This document shows, piece by piece, positions 1 through 11,400 of a stretch of DNA of 64,000 nucleotides. The stretch is from positions 48,801,741 to 48,865,740 of the forward strand of contig CM041465.1 in NCBI GenBank assembly GCA_023213395.1, written 5' to 3'. The position numbers and the translations under genes were made by a program. Each line of letters begins with the position of its first letter. Within the stretch, counting starts at the first letter, position 1. This DNA comes from Cycas panzhihuaensis. Lineage: Eukaryota > Cycadophyta. Below the pieces are notes generated by a model that searched no databases, was not told the origin of the DNA, and was given only the letters and a program-made list of their open reading frames with translations.

Positions 1-615
1 TATGTGAAGGGAATTTTATATGTTAGTTTGGAATACCTTTGACATACAAAAACATAGCTAGTTGGATATATTGGTGTTGATTGGGATGGAGATGTCAATG
101 ATTATAAGTCCATAGTTGGATGCATTTTTCGTATTGGTAATGAACCTATTTCATGGTAGTCCAAGAAGTAAAAGATAATCACATTATCTTCCAATGAGGT
201 TGAGTATCAAGGTCTATCTATTAGTGCAAGGGGTGTTGTATGGTTGCAAGGACTACTTGATATTTTGGCAATATAAAGCGGTATGTCAATCATACTAATT
301 GATAATTAGAATACCATTTATTTGTCAAAGAATCTAGAGTCCCATGCCTATATGAAGTATATAAAGATGAAATACCATTATATTTATGAGTAGATTCAAG
401 TAGAGAAGTTGTAGATTGAGGACTATATGAGCAAAGATTAACTTGAAAATGTATTTATAAAGGTAGTTATTGAAGATCAATTCATAAAGCTTTGAACTAA
501 GTTGGGACTTCGTGAAATTATCCTTGAGGGAGGATGTATCAACAAGGATAATTCTTGCCTTCACCTAAAGATTTCTAACTGAAGCCTAATTCATCATATT
601 TCTATTAAGAGGGCA
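1..615 (+). pseudogene. C-terminal end of a Copia pol (RNase H), decayed
   Basis: Plus-strand reading gives the RNase H end of a Ty1/copia polyprotein: a stretch like GVDWDGDVNDYKS, then SW-stop-SKK-stop-K, then LSSNEVEYQGLS and VVWLQGLL. The family normally has SWxSKKQ and LSSTEAEYMAL at these points, so both stops sit where Gln or a similar residue is expected. Reading ends near 540 with a sequence like LREIILEGGC, usual for Copia pol ends just before the 3' LTR. The element enters from the left edge, so gag, protease, integrase and most of RT are outside the window. The fragment cannot be functional. Family call is confident; the exact end is approximate. Confidence 0.75.
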
Positions 616-962
616 TGTTAGAGTGGCTAAGTGTTAACCACATAATTAATTAATATAAATGTGGTTAATTTGTGAGTTAATTAGTTGAATGACCATGATT
701 AACAAAGAGTCACATCTTTTTAAATAGATGTACCATGTGGATTTAAATATATACCAAGCCCTAGGTTGGATGTATCATCTCATTGTGGTATAATCAATGT
801 AATACTTGATTCAACTTGGTAGATTTTTTCTTGAAAGGATTTTTCCATGTATATCTAATGCATTATTCTTTATTATTTGATACTTGTGTATGCTAAAGAT
901 TTAGATGTATGTTGTGCATGTTAAACCATTCACAATCTTAAGAAGAGATAAATTTCATAACA
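616..962 (+). repeat. Probable 3' LTR of the left-edge Copia element
   Basis: A purine-rich stretch (aagagggc) is followed by tgttagag at 616, the usual Copia LTR start, right after the end of the pol reading. An ending in cataaca near 962 fits the terminal inverted motif. The partner LTR is outside the window, so the right boundary is an inference. Confidence 0.5.
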
Positions 963-1223
963 AAAATGAATACGAGATCTCTCTTAGATATAATTAATCT
1001 ATCCCTAAAATATACCTTTTGAACACTCATCAAACATTGTACATTGATGTTACATTATAAATATAAATAATTGCATAACGAGAAATGAGTAGTTGGTTAC
1101 ACACATGTGCCTCACATGAGTGTGACTTCCCAACCAACTTAGCAATCAACAAATTATAATGTTAATATTATTTTAATAATATTATAGCACTTCCATTAAA
1201 TATTTACATCATTAATCCTAACA
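963..1223 (-). repeat. Probable 3' LTR of a minus-strand Copia remnant
   Basis: On the minus strand, tgttaggatta begins at 1223, immediately after the end of a Copia RNase H reading (1560 down to 1230). This is where the 3' LTR of a minus-oriented element should start. The far end cannot be fixed because the partner LTR was not found; it abuts the plus-oriented LTR on its left. Confidence 0.4.
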
Positions 1224-1560
1224 CTTATCCCATCCATGAACTTTTGGAATATATCCCAAGATAAAGGTTTAGTAAGGATATTTTCTAGTTATTCTTCTAT
1301 AGGCTTGTAAATAAGCTTGATGTAACCATTTAAGATCAACCCCTTAATGAAATGACAATGTACTTTGATATACTTAGAACATTCATGAAATATTAGATTC
1401 TTAGCTAACTTCAACATCCTCTAGTTGTCATAGTACAAAGTCACTGTATCCTCTTGATGTAAATCTATATTATTAAGAATTTGTTTAAGCCAAATGGTTT
1501 CTAAGGTTGTTATAACTGCAACCTTATTGTTAATACAAGAAATACATATTTTTGATGTCA
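1224..1560 (-). pseudogene. Copia RNase H C-terminus, minus strand, decayed
   Basis: The minus strand reads TLETIWLKQILNNIDL, then TVTLYYDN, then CSKYIKVHCHFIKG, and YKPIEE-stop-LENILTKPL. These match the conserved end of Copia pol (LWLKQLL, DNxSA, HERSKHIDxxxHFIR, TEEQLADIFTKPL). Stops replace the Gln of EEQ and another residue. The rest of the element upstream on the minus strand (higher coordinates) is not recognisable; Copia-1 is inserted 200 bases away at 1770, which may have separated it from its remainder. Not functional. Confidence 0.7.
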
Positions 1561-1769
1561 TGAAATTTGTTCTTAGGACTAAAGCGGTCTATTTCTTTAT
1601 TCAAATTATAAATATTAATTTGTTATACCCTTTAAGGGTATATTTTGGCTAAAAGTTTGTTTAGTTAATAAGATCCTTTAAGAATGGGTTGTTGGGTTTT
1701 ATTCAACTTGTTGCCCTTCAATTTGTTATTATTCTCTTACTATTCTCTTATTCATAACCCTTCTCTTTA

Positions 1770-2114
1770 TGTTAAGAAACATAAATAAACACATACATAT
1801 TTACATTTATAGAATCTTTCACCATACACAATAAGCAAATAAGATATACATAGAAAATAGTTACATAGCACACATGATTTATGTAGGAAACCCTTTTGGG
1901 AAAAAACCTACCACAAAAATCTATTGATTATATTGATTACCACTTGCTTGATATGAATATACATGGGCTCTAGGATTTTATAGCCTTCTAAGAGGTGTCA
2001 ATTAATAAGGGTTATGATCCTCTGCACAACTCACACTATTTCGTTAATTATAATTAAGTTAAACCACTGTGTTAACATTAACCAATGGCTTAACAAATAA
2101 CTGCCATATTAACA
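1770..2114 (-). repeat. Copia-1 3' LTR
   Basis: Bounded by tgttaag at 1770 and attaaca at 2114 on the plus strand. On the minus strand it is preceded by the purine tract aaggatgga (about 2115-2123), a likely polypurine tract. It matches 13629-13803 at both ends, including the segment around aattaagttaaaccac and the ending gccatattaaca. Confidence 0.8.
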
Positions 2115-2123
2115 TCCATCCTT

Positions 2124-3780
2124 AATATGAATGTGGGGAACCTACAACCTATAACAATTGTGTTATTACAAAGGATGAGACTATCTTGCTTCTTTATCCT
2201 TATTAATACATCCCCCCTCAAGGATAACATCAGTGAGTCCTAATCTGGTATATATTTTTATGAATTAATTTTTAGTAAGTACTTTAATGAAGATGTCTGT
2301 AAGTTGACATTCACTCAGACAATAGTTGACTTGCAACTTTTTTGACTTGATTTGTTCATGGATGTAGTGGTGGTGTATCTCAATGCGCTTTGTACATGCA
2401 TGAAACTCTGGATTCTTTAATAAGTAAATGGTACTTTGATTATTAATTAGATGGCTATTTGAAACTCTAAGAACTTCTAAGAGACCTTACAACTATACAA
2501 CTTCTTTCATACTGACACATAGTCCATAATATTATACTTTTATAGAAGATAATGTCACTGCTTGTTACTTCTTTGTCTGCCACAAAATAAATCCATTACC
2601 GACATCAAAGATATATCTAGCAGTGGACTTTCCATCATTAGAGTCTCCTCCCCAATCAGCATTAGTGTATCCATACAACTTTATCTCCTTACCATGACAA
2701 TATTCAAAACTAAGATTGAGTGCCCCATTTAACTACTTTAGAATCTATTTTGTTGCAACCTAATGTGATTCCTAAGGATTCTTCATATATTAGGAAGCCA
2801 ATCTAACAACATAGGCAATATCTAGTCTGGTATGAGTCAAATAGATTAGATGTCCTACCAATTAATGGTACATTATTCCATCTATAGAGGGTTTGGCTAT
2901 ATCTTTCTGCAATCTTATGCTTTTAGCACATGGTGTGGCAACTGTCTTGTAATCTTGTATTATGAACTTTTCTAGGTGGTTCTTCATATACTGTATCTAC
3001 AACAATATCATTCAATCTTTTATCTACTTAATTTGAATGCCCTAGAAGTAGTGAGGCTACCTGAGGTTTATCATATAAAAGGTAACTCCCAAATTGGACT
3101 TGACTCTTACAACAATCTTATTACAATTGTCTCCAATGAGTAAATCATCCATATACAATGCAATAGCTACTATTGAGGTCTCACTCTTTTTCATATACTG
3201 ATTTGAGTCAAGATCTAAAATAAAAAATCCTTCATCCTTCAACTTGGCATCAATCTTCTCATATGAAGTACAAGGTGCTTGTTTTAGGCCATAAAGTGAT
3301 TTCTTTAAACAATGTATAAGATGCTCCTAGCCTTTCTTAATGGTTCCTAGAGGTTGTGACATATAAATCTCCTCCTTTAGATCCCCATTAAGAAATATAG
3401 ACTTAATGTCCATCTGGTATAACTCCCAACCATATACAACTGCTAAGAAAATGATTAAATGGACTGTTATTATTTTGGAGACTTGTGTAAATGTCTTCTC
3501 ATAATCATTTCCTTTCTTTTTGCTTGAACCCTTAAGCAATAAGCTTGGCCTTATACTTGTCTACCTCTCAATCAAAGCAAAACTTAGTCTTGTAGATCTA
3601 CTTACATCCAACAAGTTTCTTCGTTGGAGGGGGTGAAACCAAATCCCATGTGTCATTCTTCATGAGTGAACCATACTCTTCCTCCATTATAGCTCTCTAT
3701 TATGGATCATCCTTCACTTCATCATACAAAATAAGATCATTGGAGTTGTTGGTGTCTACCAACATAGTTCGAATGGCATG
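2124..3780 (-). pseudogene. Copia-1 reverse transcriptase and RNase H
   Basis: Minus strand. The RT part (about 3780 down to 2570) starts with a linker and the conserved lead-in NDTWDLVSPP and KTKFCFD, passes through a segment like LYQMDIKSIFLNGDLKEEIY (3327-3539), and contains the catalytic box YMDDLLIG in 3057-3242. RNase H (about 2560 down to 2210) ends in CTKRIEIHHHYIHEQIKS and LTDIFIKVL, close to the Copia consensus. The catalytic YMDD is intact, but frameshifts near 3250 and 3320 and several stops break the polyprotein. The reading ends in VILEGGM shortly before the polypurine tract and 3' LTR. Family assignment is secure; function is lost. Confidence 0.8.
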
Positions 3781-5000
3781 CTAACTTCTTATTCTCCTCT
3801 CATCAGTAAGGGTATGCATTGCCACTTTAGAATCCTTAATTGTCTTCCTTAACCATAATGATATAGAAAGACCTGGTGTTGGAGGTACTTCTATATGTGA
3901 CGTCTCCTCACTATTACTCTCTCCACTCAATCTAGCTTCCTCTTGAATTCCACCGATTAACTCATTGTCCTTTTCGGCTAATAAATTTAAAAATGGAAGT
4001 AGTGGGGGGCAAAAAGGCTCTTTTGATGACTTCTTAGTATGATACATCCTTGACTCATCAAATTTAACATCTTGACTAATCATAATTCTTTTCCCCTATG
4101 GAACTCACACTCTATAAGCTTTATTTTGATCATAATACCCCCAAAAAATACACTTCAAACTCTTGCGATCTAACCTTTTATAACCTTCATCAGGGATGTG
4201 TGCATATCCAATGCACCCAAATGTTTTTAAACAGCTAATAACAGGTTTACGATTGGTCCATTTCTCTTCGAGGGTCATTCTTTGAACTACTTGAGTGGGT
4301 ACCTAGTTCAGAATGTAAATAGTAGTCACTATAACCTTTGCCCAAAACATTGGTGGCAAGTTTTTTGAGTGTACCATACACCTTATCATCTCCATCATGG
4401 TACAATTTTTCCTTTTTATAATATCATTTTATTGTGGGGTATACAAGATAATAAACTCCCATTTTATACTATGATCTTGACAGATCTAATTAAACACATG
4501 ATTGTCATATTCCTTACCATTATTACTTCTTAATATCTTAATCTTCTCATTACTTTCATTTTTAACACTCGCTTTCTAGTCATAGAAGCGATCGAACACA
4601 TTGAACTTGCTCTTCATGAAATATACCAAGGCCTTCTTAGTGTAAAAATATACAAACATTAAGGTATGCTGAGCTCCTAATATTGAAGGATTCAGGAGTG
4701 GACCCATCACATTTATATACACAAGATCAAGCTTCTCCTTGGCTCTCTAGGCATTGTCCTGAGCAAAAGAATAATGATAATATTTCCTATACATGCACCC
4801 TTCATAAACATTGTCTGAATATAAAACATATGGTAAACGTTCCACTATTTTTAATCTTTTTAGTAGTGTGATGCTTCTATAATTAAGGTGACATAGGCGA
4901 TTATGCCACAGTTTACTCACATCATCTGCACTAGCAACAAAAGCATAGGACTTCTACTAGGATGGAAACTTTTTAAATACCAAAAAACTATCTCTAACTT
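3781..5000 (-). pseudogene. Copia-1 integrase (with pre-integrase zinc region)
   Basis: Minus strand. The GAG-pre-integrase motif LWHNRLCHLNYRSI lies near 4900. The integrase core follows: INVMGPL (first catalytic Asp replaced by Asn), then ILRSNNGKEYDNHVF where the usual SDNGGEY has Asn for the second catalytic Asp, then VVQRMT and KPVISCLKTFGCIGYAHIP of the integrase C-terminal region. The open stretch at 3781-4083 is the variable linker between integrase and RT; its start MISQDVKFDESRM matches the usual RDVxFDE motif. Both lost Asp residues are explained by G-to-A changes. Without them the integrase could not join DNA. Confidence 0.75.
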
Positions 5001-5382
5001 TCCCAGTAGCAATGACTGAGAAATTCTACTTAGGAGCCTTAATTAGATATCTATCATGATAAATCTCTACCTTAATTCCTTATTTATAGATTTCTTAGGT
5101 CGACAGCAAATTCAACTGTATCTTGGGTACATAATAGACCTCTATAAACTTAACACTTCTTAAGGAAACATTACTAACACCTTCCGCCAATAACATGTGA
5201 GCATATCCAAGGATGATCTTTATACCACTATGATTTGTACTCCATGCATCAAAGTTATACTTCTAGAAAGAGATATGATTATGTGCTCTAGAGTCCAATA
5301 TCTAGTATTCTTTTTGATTTGACTAAGCTAATCAGGCTAATACTCTGACACAGTCTACTTCTACACTCTTCTCTTTATCATC
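5001..5382 (-). pseudogene. Copia-1 protease region
   Basis: The minus strand near 5290-5310 reads EY-stop-ILDSRAHNHISF. The Copia protease consensus here is xWILDSGAxxHM, so Trp has become a stop (tgg to tag) and the catalytic Asp-Ser-Gly has become Asp-Ser-Arg (one G-to-A change). Enzyme activity is lost. It lies between gag (5383-6168) and the integrase, the expected position. Confidence 0.65.
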
Positions 5383-6168
5383 CTAGATAACTTTGTATGT
5401 GTCCCATATCTTGAACCAATAGTTCTTTTCTCTGTAGCCTTCCTTCTTGTAGTAGTTACATTTACCAATGAATTTCTTCTTCTCTTGAGAGTCTTCCCTA
5501 GACCTTTGTGTGAACTTTTCCTTCTGAATGATCTCTCTCCTCAACATCTTTGTGACTAAGGCTTGACTCGACTTTGAACCTCCAAAAAGTCCATGATGTT
5601 TTATCTTAGCATCCTCTGTTAGAATAAGACTTTTTATGCCATCAAATATCTTTGCCTCCATCACCTCATCTCTATCATAAATGGTCTGAAAAGTGGCAAA
5701 AGTAGTAGGTAACTTCAACATGATTATCATAAATAAAAGCACATCATCAATCAAATTTGGCTTCAATTCTTCTAGCTTATTCCTCAAATTAGTGATTTTA
5801 TTTAGGTAGGAACTTATATTGGTCTCATCTTCTACTCTAGAATTGAGAAGCTCTAAGATTAAATCTAGACATCTATTTGTCTTTCTCTTTTCAAAAGTTT
5901 CATACAATTTTGCCCAAATTTTATCTGACTGTTCAAAGTTATGAACTAATGCCCTCTAGTCCATTGCTAGTGATAGTTTCAATAATTTGATGGCCATAAG
6001 TTGCTTTTCGTAAAGTAGTACACATTCTTTATCCTCAAGCAGGATCACATCCACTTTCACCTTAGTAATCACCTAGAGTTAATTCACCATCAACACTAAC
6101 TTCATGTTGGCCTTCCACTAACTAAAATTATTGCCATTAAAGATAATTTTGGGTATCACATGATCCAT
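5383..6168 (-). pseudogene. Copia-1 gag with damaged zinc knuckle
   Basis: Minus strand. A start at 6168 gives MDHVIPKIIFNGNNFS followed by a stop and WKANMKL, the usual Copia gag N-terminus (FxGxNYxxWxxxM) with one residue changed to stop. Reading continues in the same frame through IWAKLYETFEKRK, the UBN2-type gag core, with a clean stretch of 174 residues at 5383-5907. The C-terminal zinc knuckle reads CNYYKKEGYREKNYW: the first Cys remains, but the second Cys, the His and the last Cys are replaced by aromatic residues or Asn. RNA packaging would be lost. Two or three in-frame stops lie before 5907. Confidence 0.75.
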
Positions 6169-7062
6169 CTCGAGAATGTGCTTTAATAAATAAGTTAATA
6201 TCACCATACTACTAAACTTATAATCTTATGGATAAGACCCATGTCAATATGATTATCTCCTTCTCAGGTACACTCACTAGGGATCATTGAAAAATGATTA
6301 TGTACACTAGAATAACCCACTAACTATTTAACCCTTACCAATAGGCTTCAAAAAAGTCCTAAAAAAGTTTAGAAAAATCTTAAAATTGACTTAAGATGCC
6401 TTAAAATATGCTCTAAATAGAAGGAATCACATCTGGTACTAGGTGTATGGTCTTCCAAGTTAATTCCACACAACAAATGACTAAAAAATGATTACAGAAC
6501 ACTCCACAATGCTCCATAAAGCTTCACAAATAAAATATCAATGGTTCAAAGGCCTTTTATAAAGTTATCTTATGTGAGGAACATGTCAAAGATTATATTC
6601 TAAAGAGTTGTTACTTTTCTCACTAGCCACAGACCTTTTTATATCCTCCACATGTTAAATAACCAAAGGCATGTGAATATTTGGCTAAATAAGGTTTAAA
6701 TTTAATAAATAAATTAATATAACTATGTTTCATATCTCTCCCATTGACTAAATATGAGGTGCAACTATTACAATCTCCATGTAGGTTGTTCAAGCTTCTA
6801 AGAACCTAAAAACTGACTCATGGATGGTTACGACTAGTAAGGACTATCGTACACTAATCAACCATCATACATAAGTCTATTCGAACCATAAATCACTCCC
6901 AAAGTTACAAATAGAAGGCCACACACTCACTCAATAACGCCACCACTTAATATAAGACCATAACACATCAAAAGACTACTACTATAGCCATGAATACTAT
7001 CCAACACTTACATTAAGAGCAGACACACATTAATCCAAGCTCAAATCTTACCTTCAGATGAG
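6169..7062 (-). other. Copia-1 leader, first part
   Basis: A+T-rich sequence upstream of the Copia-1 gag on the minus strand, ending at the Gyp-1 insertion. No recognisable coding motif, RNA gene or repeat unit. With 13214-13615 it forms an unusually long leader of about 1.3 kb. Confidence 0.5.
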
Positions 7063-7067
7063 AAATA

Positions 7068-7450
7068 TTTTAGGGATCTAACTCCTAACTTACCTTCTCT
7101 TATATTCTCTTATATCTTCTACTTTTTCTCTCTCTTATATCTTCTATTTCTTCTACTTCTTCCATTTTCTTAATATCCCACATGCATAAGTAGAAAGTTA
7201 TGTAGTAGTCATTGAGTACTATATATATTCATGTAATATCCCACATGCATAAGGAGGAGGGTGTATAGTGAGTATAGAGCCATATATATATTTATGTAAT
7301 CGTTAAGAGTATGGTATCTTAAATGTCATTGTTATTGCATATAATTAGAAGGTTGTCCCCTTGAAGGGTATTGCAATACAAATGCTCTTTTTAGAGTTAT
7401 TTGCTTTTTATATTGATGTGCAATTATCATTAAGGAGTGGTATCCTACCA
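7068..7450 (+). repeat. Gyp-1 5' LTR
   Basis: Aligns with 12827-13208 from ggatc near the start to the end in ggtatcctacca. The opening tg has decayed to tt here but is intact in the 3' copy. It contains the repeated tatcccacatgcata motif twice. Confidence 0.85.
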
Positions 7451-7534
7451 AGTGATATCAGAGCGGTTATTATATTGGTGTGTAATTATCATTAAGGAGT
7501 GGTATCCTACTAAGTGGTATCAGAGCGGTCGATC
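7411..7534 (+). repeat. 62-bp tandem duplication across the Gyp-1 LTR/primer-site boundary
   Basis: The 62 bases from tattgatgtg at 7411 recur at 7473 with few differences. Each copy contains the last part of the LTR and a primer-binding site: tgatatcagagc at 7453 and tggtatcagagc at 7515. Confidence 0.85.
7515..7526 (+). other. Gyp-1 primer-binding site (Met-tRNA type)
   Basis: The sequence tggtatcagagc is the standard plant primer-binding site complementary to the 3' end of initiator Met-tRNA. It is the better preserved of two copies made by a tandem duplication. Confidence 0.8.
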
Positions 7535-8257
7535 TATACCTTGTGGGAGAGTCAAAGGTACTAAATAATCAAATTTGTTTCCATTAATTTTTTCTCATTA
7601 GTACCTATTCTCATTTAATTTCTACTTAGTTACTTTGCTTTTTGGAGGTAGATAACACTACAATCGAGCAGCTACCCTAACACAGCCACTGGACAGTTTT
7701 CTTTTGCATTTAGATAGAGAACCTGTGCCAAGGATCTATAAATATCATGAGGATCTATCATTTTAGGATAAGCATATTGTGGCTTTTCTGTCCTTTCCAT
7801 GAAGGACTAGAGATCACACTCTTGAATCAAGCCTTAAACAGAACTTAGCTATGGAATTGTGTCTCTACGTACCTATAGGTATATAGGAGGACCCCTTAGA
7901 TAGGCCTTCCTAGTATAGGTAATCATAGGAAACCTATTGACTGTCTATAATTTGTAGTGCACCGGTAAGCGGTTAGCCTTGGGAAGTTACTCTCCTCATA
8001 CCCTAGAGATAGGGTAGTACAACTACAGAGTAGAGCATTTGCTTCTATAAGTTGACACTATTTACGATTGGGATTAGTATATCAGAGGGCCTACAAACTA
8101 GACAAGCCCATAACTAGTGTACTTAGTCAGTCTATTAGTGGTTTATGTGCACATAGTCAGTTAGTGAGTTGGTCATAATCAATTTATTAAATCTAGTGTG
8201 TCTAGCTAGTTTGTCATTAGCTCATACGCACATAGTCAGTTAGCCAACCAGTGACCA

Positions 8258-8351
8258 AAAAGAAAAAAAAAAAGGAAAACCGAAAAAGTAAAAAAAAAGA
8301 GAAAAATAAAAAAAGTGCAAAAAATAAAAAAGTAAAAAAATAAAAAAAATC
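8258..8351 (+). repeat. A-rich low-complexity tract in the Gyp-1 leader
   Basis: About 90 bases of nearly pure adenine broken by single g, t and c, about 110 bases before the gag start at 8459. No coding potential. The rest of the leader (7527-8458) holds nothing recognisable. Confidence 0.7.
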
Positions 8352-8458
8352 CATATTACCTCATTGTAAAATATTGGGGATAACAATCTATAGACACCCT
8401 GTCAGATCCTTTTCATTCAAATTTATCAACTAGGATTCAACTTAGGTCTTGTGAACAA

Positions 8459-9400
8459 ATGGCCCCTAAGATAAACCCAAGTTGGACTCAAGATCTCAAT
8501 GATGCTATCACACAAGTTCGAGGAGATATATTACAAATCCAAAATGACTTCAATGAAAAATTTGAAGCAGTAATGATGGAGCTCACATCTATGAAATCTT
8601 TTAAGGAAGAAAAAATTAACTTCGATGATACTACTCACATAGGTGGGGGTCACTTTGCTAAAGAAGATGAAGGTTATAATGGTAGGCACTTCCATCCAAA
8701 CTTCCTTCCTAAGGTAGAAATCAAGAAGTTCAATGGCACAGATGTACGTACCTAGATCACCTAAATGAAACAATACTTTTCTCTTCATTAAGTTGCAATA
8801 GATAAGAAGATCCCTCTTGCTTCTTTACACATGGAAATTGAATCCTACCAATGGTACCAATGGGTTATGAAAATAATTGGTGGGCTTAGTTATCAATGGG
8901 AGGGTTTTATTAAGGATCTTACAGCTCAATATTATAATACCTGTGATCATGACCATTTTAACTAGTTAGCTAAAGTTAGATAGGAGGGGACTGTTTTAGC
9001 TTATACAATAGAATACCAACGTCTCTCCACAACGGTTGATGGCCTTTGTTAGAATAAATTACTTGAGTTATATATTGGTGGGTTATAAGATGACATCATA
9101 TATGAGTTGTGACTCTTAAAACCTGATAACATCTCTACAACTATTAATTTTACTCAACATATTGAAGCAAAAAATAAGGCATCCTGACCCCTCCAACGAA
9201 CATTCCTAGAAAAGCGACCATAATTTCAGGTTCTTGGTGTGCAACAAATGATTTCCCAAGAGATGGATGAGAAATGATTAAATGGGTTATGTTTTCATTG
9301 TAACCAAAAGTAGAATAAACATCATAAGTGTCCTGAATAATGCTTATTCATAATTAAGGATGTCCAAGATGATAAACCAATAGAGCAAGCCTCATTAGAG
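8459..9400 (+). pseudogene. Gyp-1 gag with zinc knuckle
   Basis: Starts MAPKINPSWTQDLNDAI at 8459 with a heptad-like N-terminal region, then PKVEIKKFNGTDV, the usual chromovirus gag lead-in. The core (8760-9250) shows W-rich blocks such as YQWYQWVMKIIGG and LYIGGL. A single zinc knuckle near 9290 reads CFHCNQK-stop-NKHHKC; the consensus CFxCxxKWxxxHxC has Trp where the stop is. At least eight in-frame stops occur, mostly where Trp, Gln or Arg is expected. Gag would form the particle and bind RNA; this copy cannot. Confidence 0.75.
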
Positions 9401-10060
9401 CCATAAAATAATAATTATGACCCACCTGAGGAGGAAGAAGAAGATATTGCTACTATATCTCTACATGCTCTAGTTGGAATTGCAGCCCCTCAGACACTCA
9501 AACTTATTGGGTACATTAAAAAAAAGAAGGTGGTTGTCCTTATAGATCCTGGGAGCAACCACAATTTTATTAATCAGAAACTTACTAAAGAACTCAACTA
9601 TTTTCTATATCCTTTCAAAAATTTCCAGGTTATGGTGGCTAATGGAGGGACACTCGCTTGTGGAGGAAAATGTCACAACATTAAGTTGTAAATGGGTGAC
9701 TATCACCTCTCCACTTCTATGTATGTTATTCCCATTGGAGGAGTTGATGTTGTATTAGGGGTATAATGGCTCAAACCACTAGGGACCATTCAACTAAATA
9801 TATAAGAGCTCTTCATCTGATTTACTTCTGAAGGAATTAACTATCAATTGAATGGGATCATTCCTCTTCCAACCTAAATCATCAGCTCACACTATATGGA
9901 GAGGCTCATTAAAAAGGATGGTACAGGAATCATTACCAAATGTTGTGCTTTGGAAGGTCAGAAACATCTAACAGAGGGGGACATTCTCTAAGATGATGAT
10001 ATACCAAATGACTTAAAATTGGTATTTCACCACCACAACTAGGTCTTTCAGGATATTTCT
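9401..10060 (+). pseudogene. Gyp-1 protease
   Basis: Continues from gag in one frame. An acidic linker DPPEEEEEDIATI is followed by ALVGIAAPQTLKLIG and the active-site segment VVLIDPGSNHNFI, where the family has LIDSGATHNFI; the Ser-to-Pro change at the active site would abolish activity. The second conserved block is VDVVLGV-stop-WL (consensus DVVLGMQWL). The domain is recognisable to about 9800, and a spacer leads into RT. Confidence 0.75.
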
Positions 10061-11400
10061 TAAGGTCTTCCCCTAGTACGTGACTAAGATGATAGCATTA
10101 ACTTGGTAGCTGGAAGTAATCCTCCTTGTATTCAACCATACCAGTATTCTTACCAGCAAAAGAATAAAATTGAATGACTAGTTTAAGAACTCCTTAATGT
10201 TGGTACTATTAGGGAAAGTAAAATCATTTTTCTGCCCTGGTGATTTTAGTAAGAAAAAATGATGGATCATTTTTCATATATATAGATTATCGCAAGCTCG
10301 ATAAGATAACCATCAAGGATAAATTTCCTATACCAGTCATTGATGAACTCTATGGAGCAATGTTCTTCACATCATTGGACTTGCGGTTAGGATACCATCA
10401 AATTAGGATCAAGACAGAGGATGTTCATAAAACAGAATTTCGTATACATGAAGGACATTATGAATTTTTAGTCATGCCATTTAGCTTGACTAATGCCCCA
10501 TCCACCTTTCAAGGACTCATGAACAAACTCTTTCGGCCTTACTTAAGGAAGTTCATGTTAGTCTTTTTTTATGACATTCCAATCTTCAGTCATACATAGG
10601 GAGACCATCTTCAACAAGTTGATAAGGCATTACAAGTGCTTGCAAACAACTAACTTTATGCAAAAATATCAAAATATCAATGTAGGCAAACTGAAATAGA
10701 ATATTTGGGCCATATTATCTCTCAAGAAGGAGTTAAGGTGAATCCTAAGAAAATTACAATTATCATAAACTGGCCTAAACCCAAAAATATCAAGGACCTT
10801 CATGGATTCTTAGGAATCAAAGGGTATTATCAAAAGTTTGTTCAGGGCCATGCAAGGATTGCTTCCCCTTTAATCAACTTGTTAAAAATGGAATCCATTC
10901 ATTAGAATGATAAGGCCCTTGAAGCATTTGAACACCTAAAGGTGGTTTTAACTACCACACCAGTCCTTGCAATACCAGACTTTACAAAGACCTTCACCAT
11001 TGAATGTGATCCATCGGGGTAAGTATTGGAGTAGTCTTAATGCAATAAGAGAAACCTTTAGCCTTTGAAAGTCATCAACTTACACCCAAGGAATAGGTCA
11101 AATCCATCTATGAGAAGGAGATGTTAGCAATTCTCCATATGGTTAGAAAGTTATGACAATATTTATTGGGAACACATTTCCAAATAAAAACAGACGATGA
11201 TAGCTTAAAATATTTCGTATCTCAAAGGACAACATTTGAGGAACAATAAAAATGGGTCACCAAAATGCAAGCTTTTGACTTTGAAATCATATATAAAAAA
11301 GTCAAGGATAATATAGTTGCTAATGCTTTATCTCATAAGGAAGAAGGATCTACATTATATTCTATCACCATAGTCAATCCCTCTTGGATAGCAGCTGTTA
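10061..11400 (+). pseudogene. Gyp-1 reverse transcriptase and RNase H
   Basis: RT is best preserved at 10240-10599: [73 protein letters not shown]. The catalytic box that should read YFDDILIYS is FFYDIPIFS, so one Asp of the pair is gone. Next come GHIISQEGVKVNPKKI and LHGFLGIKGYYQKFV (10705-10905), the RT thumb and connection. RNase H begins near 10960 (TPVLAIPDF, FTIECDPSG) but is frameshifted. The enzyme is dead. Confidence 0.8.

Noticed and set aside
8531-8788. Minus-strand open stretch opposite Gyp-1 gag
   Set aside because: Shadow of the gag frame on the plus strand.
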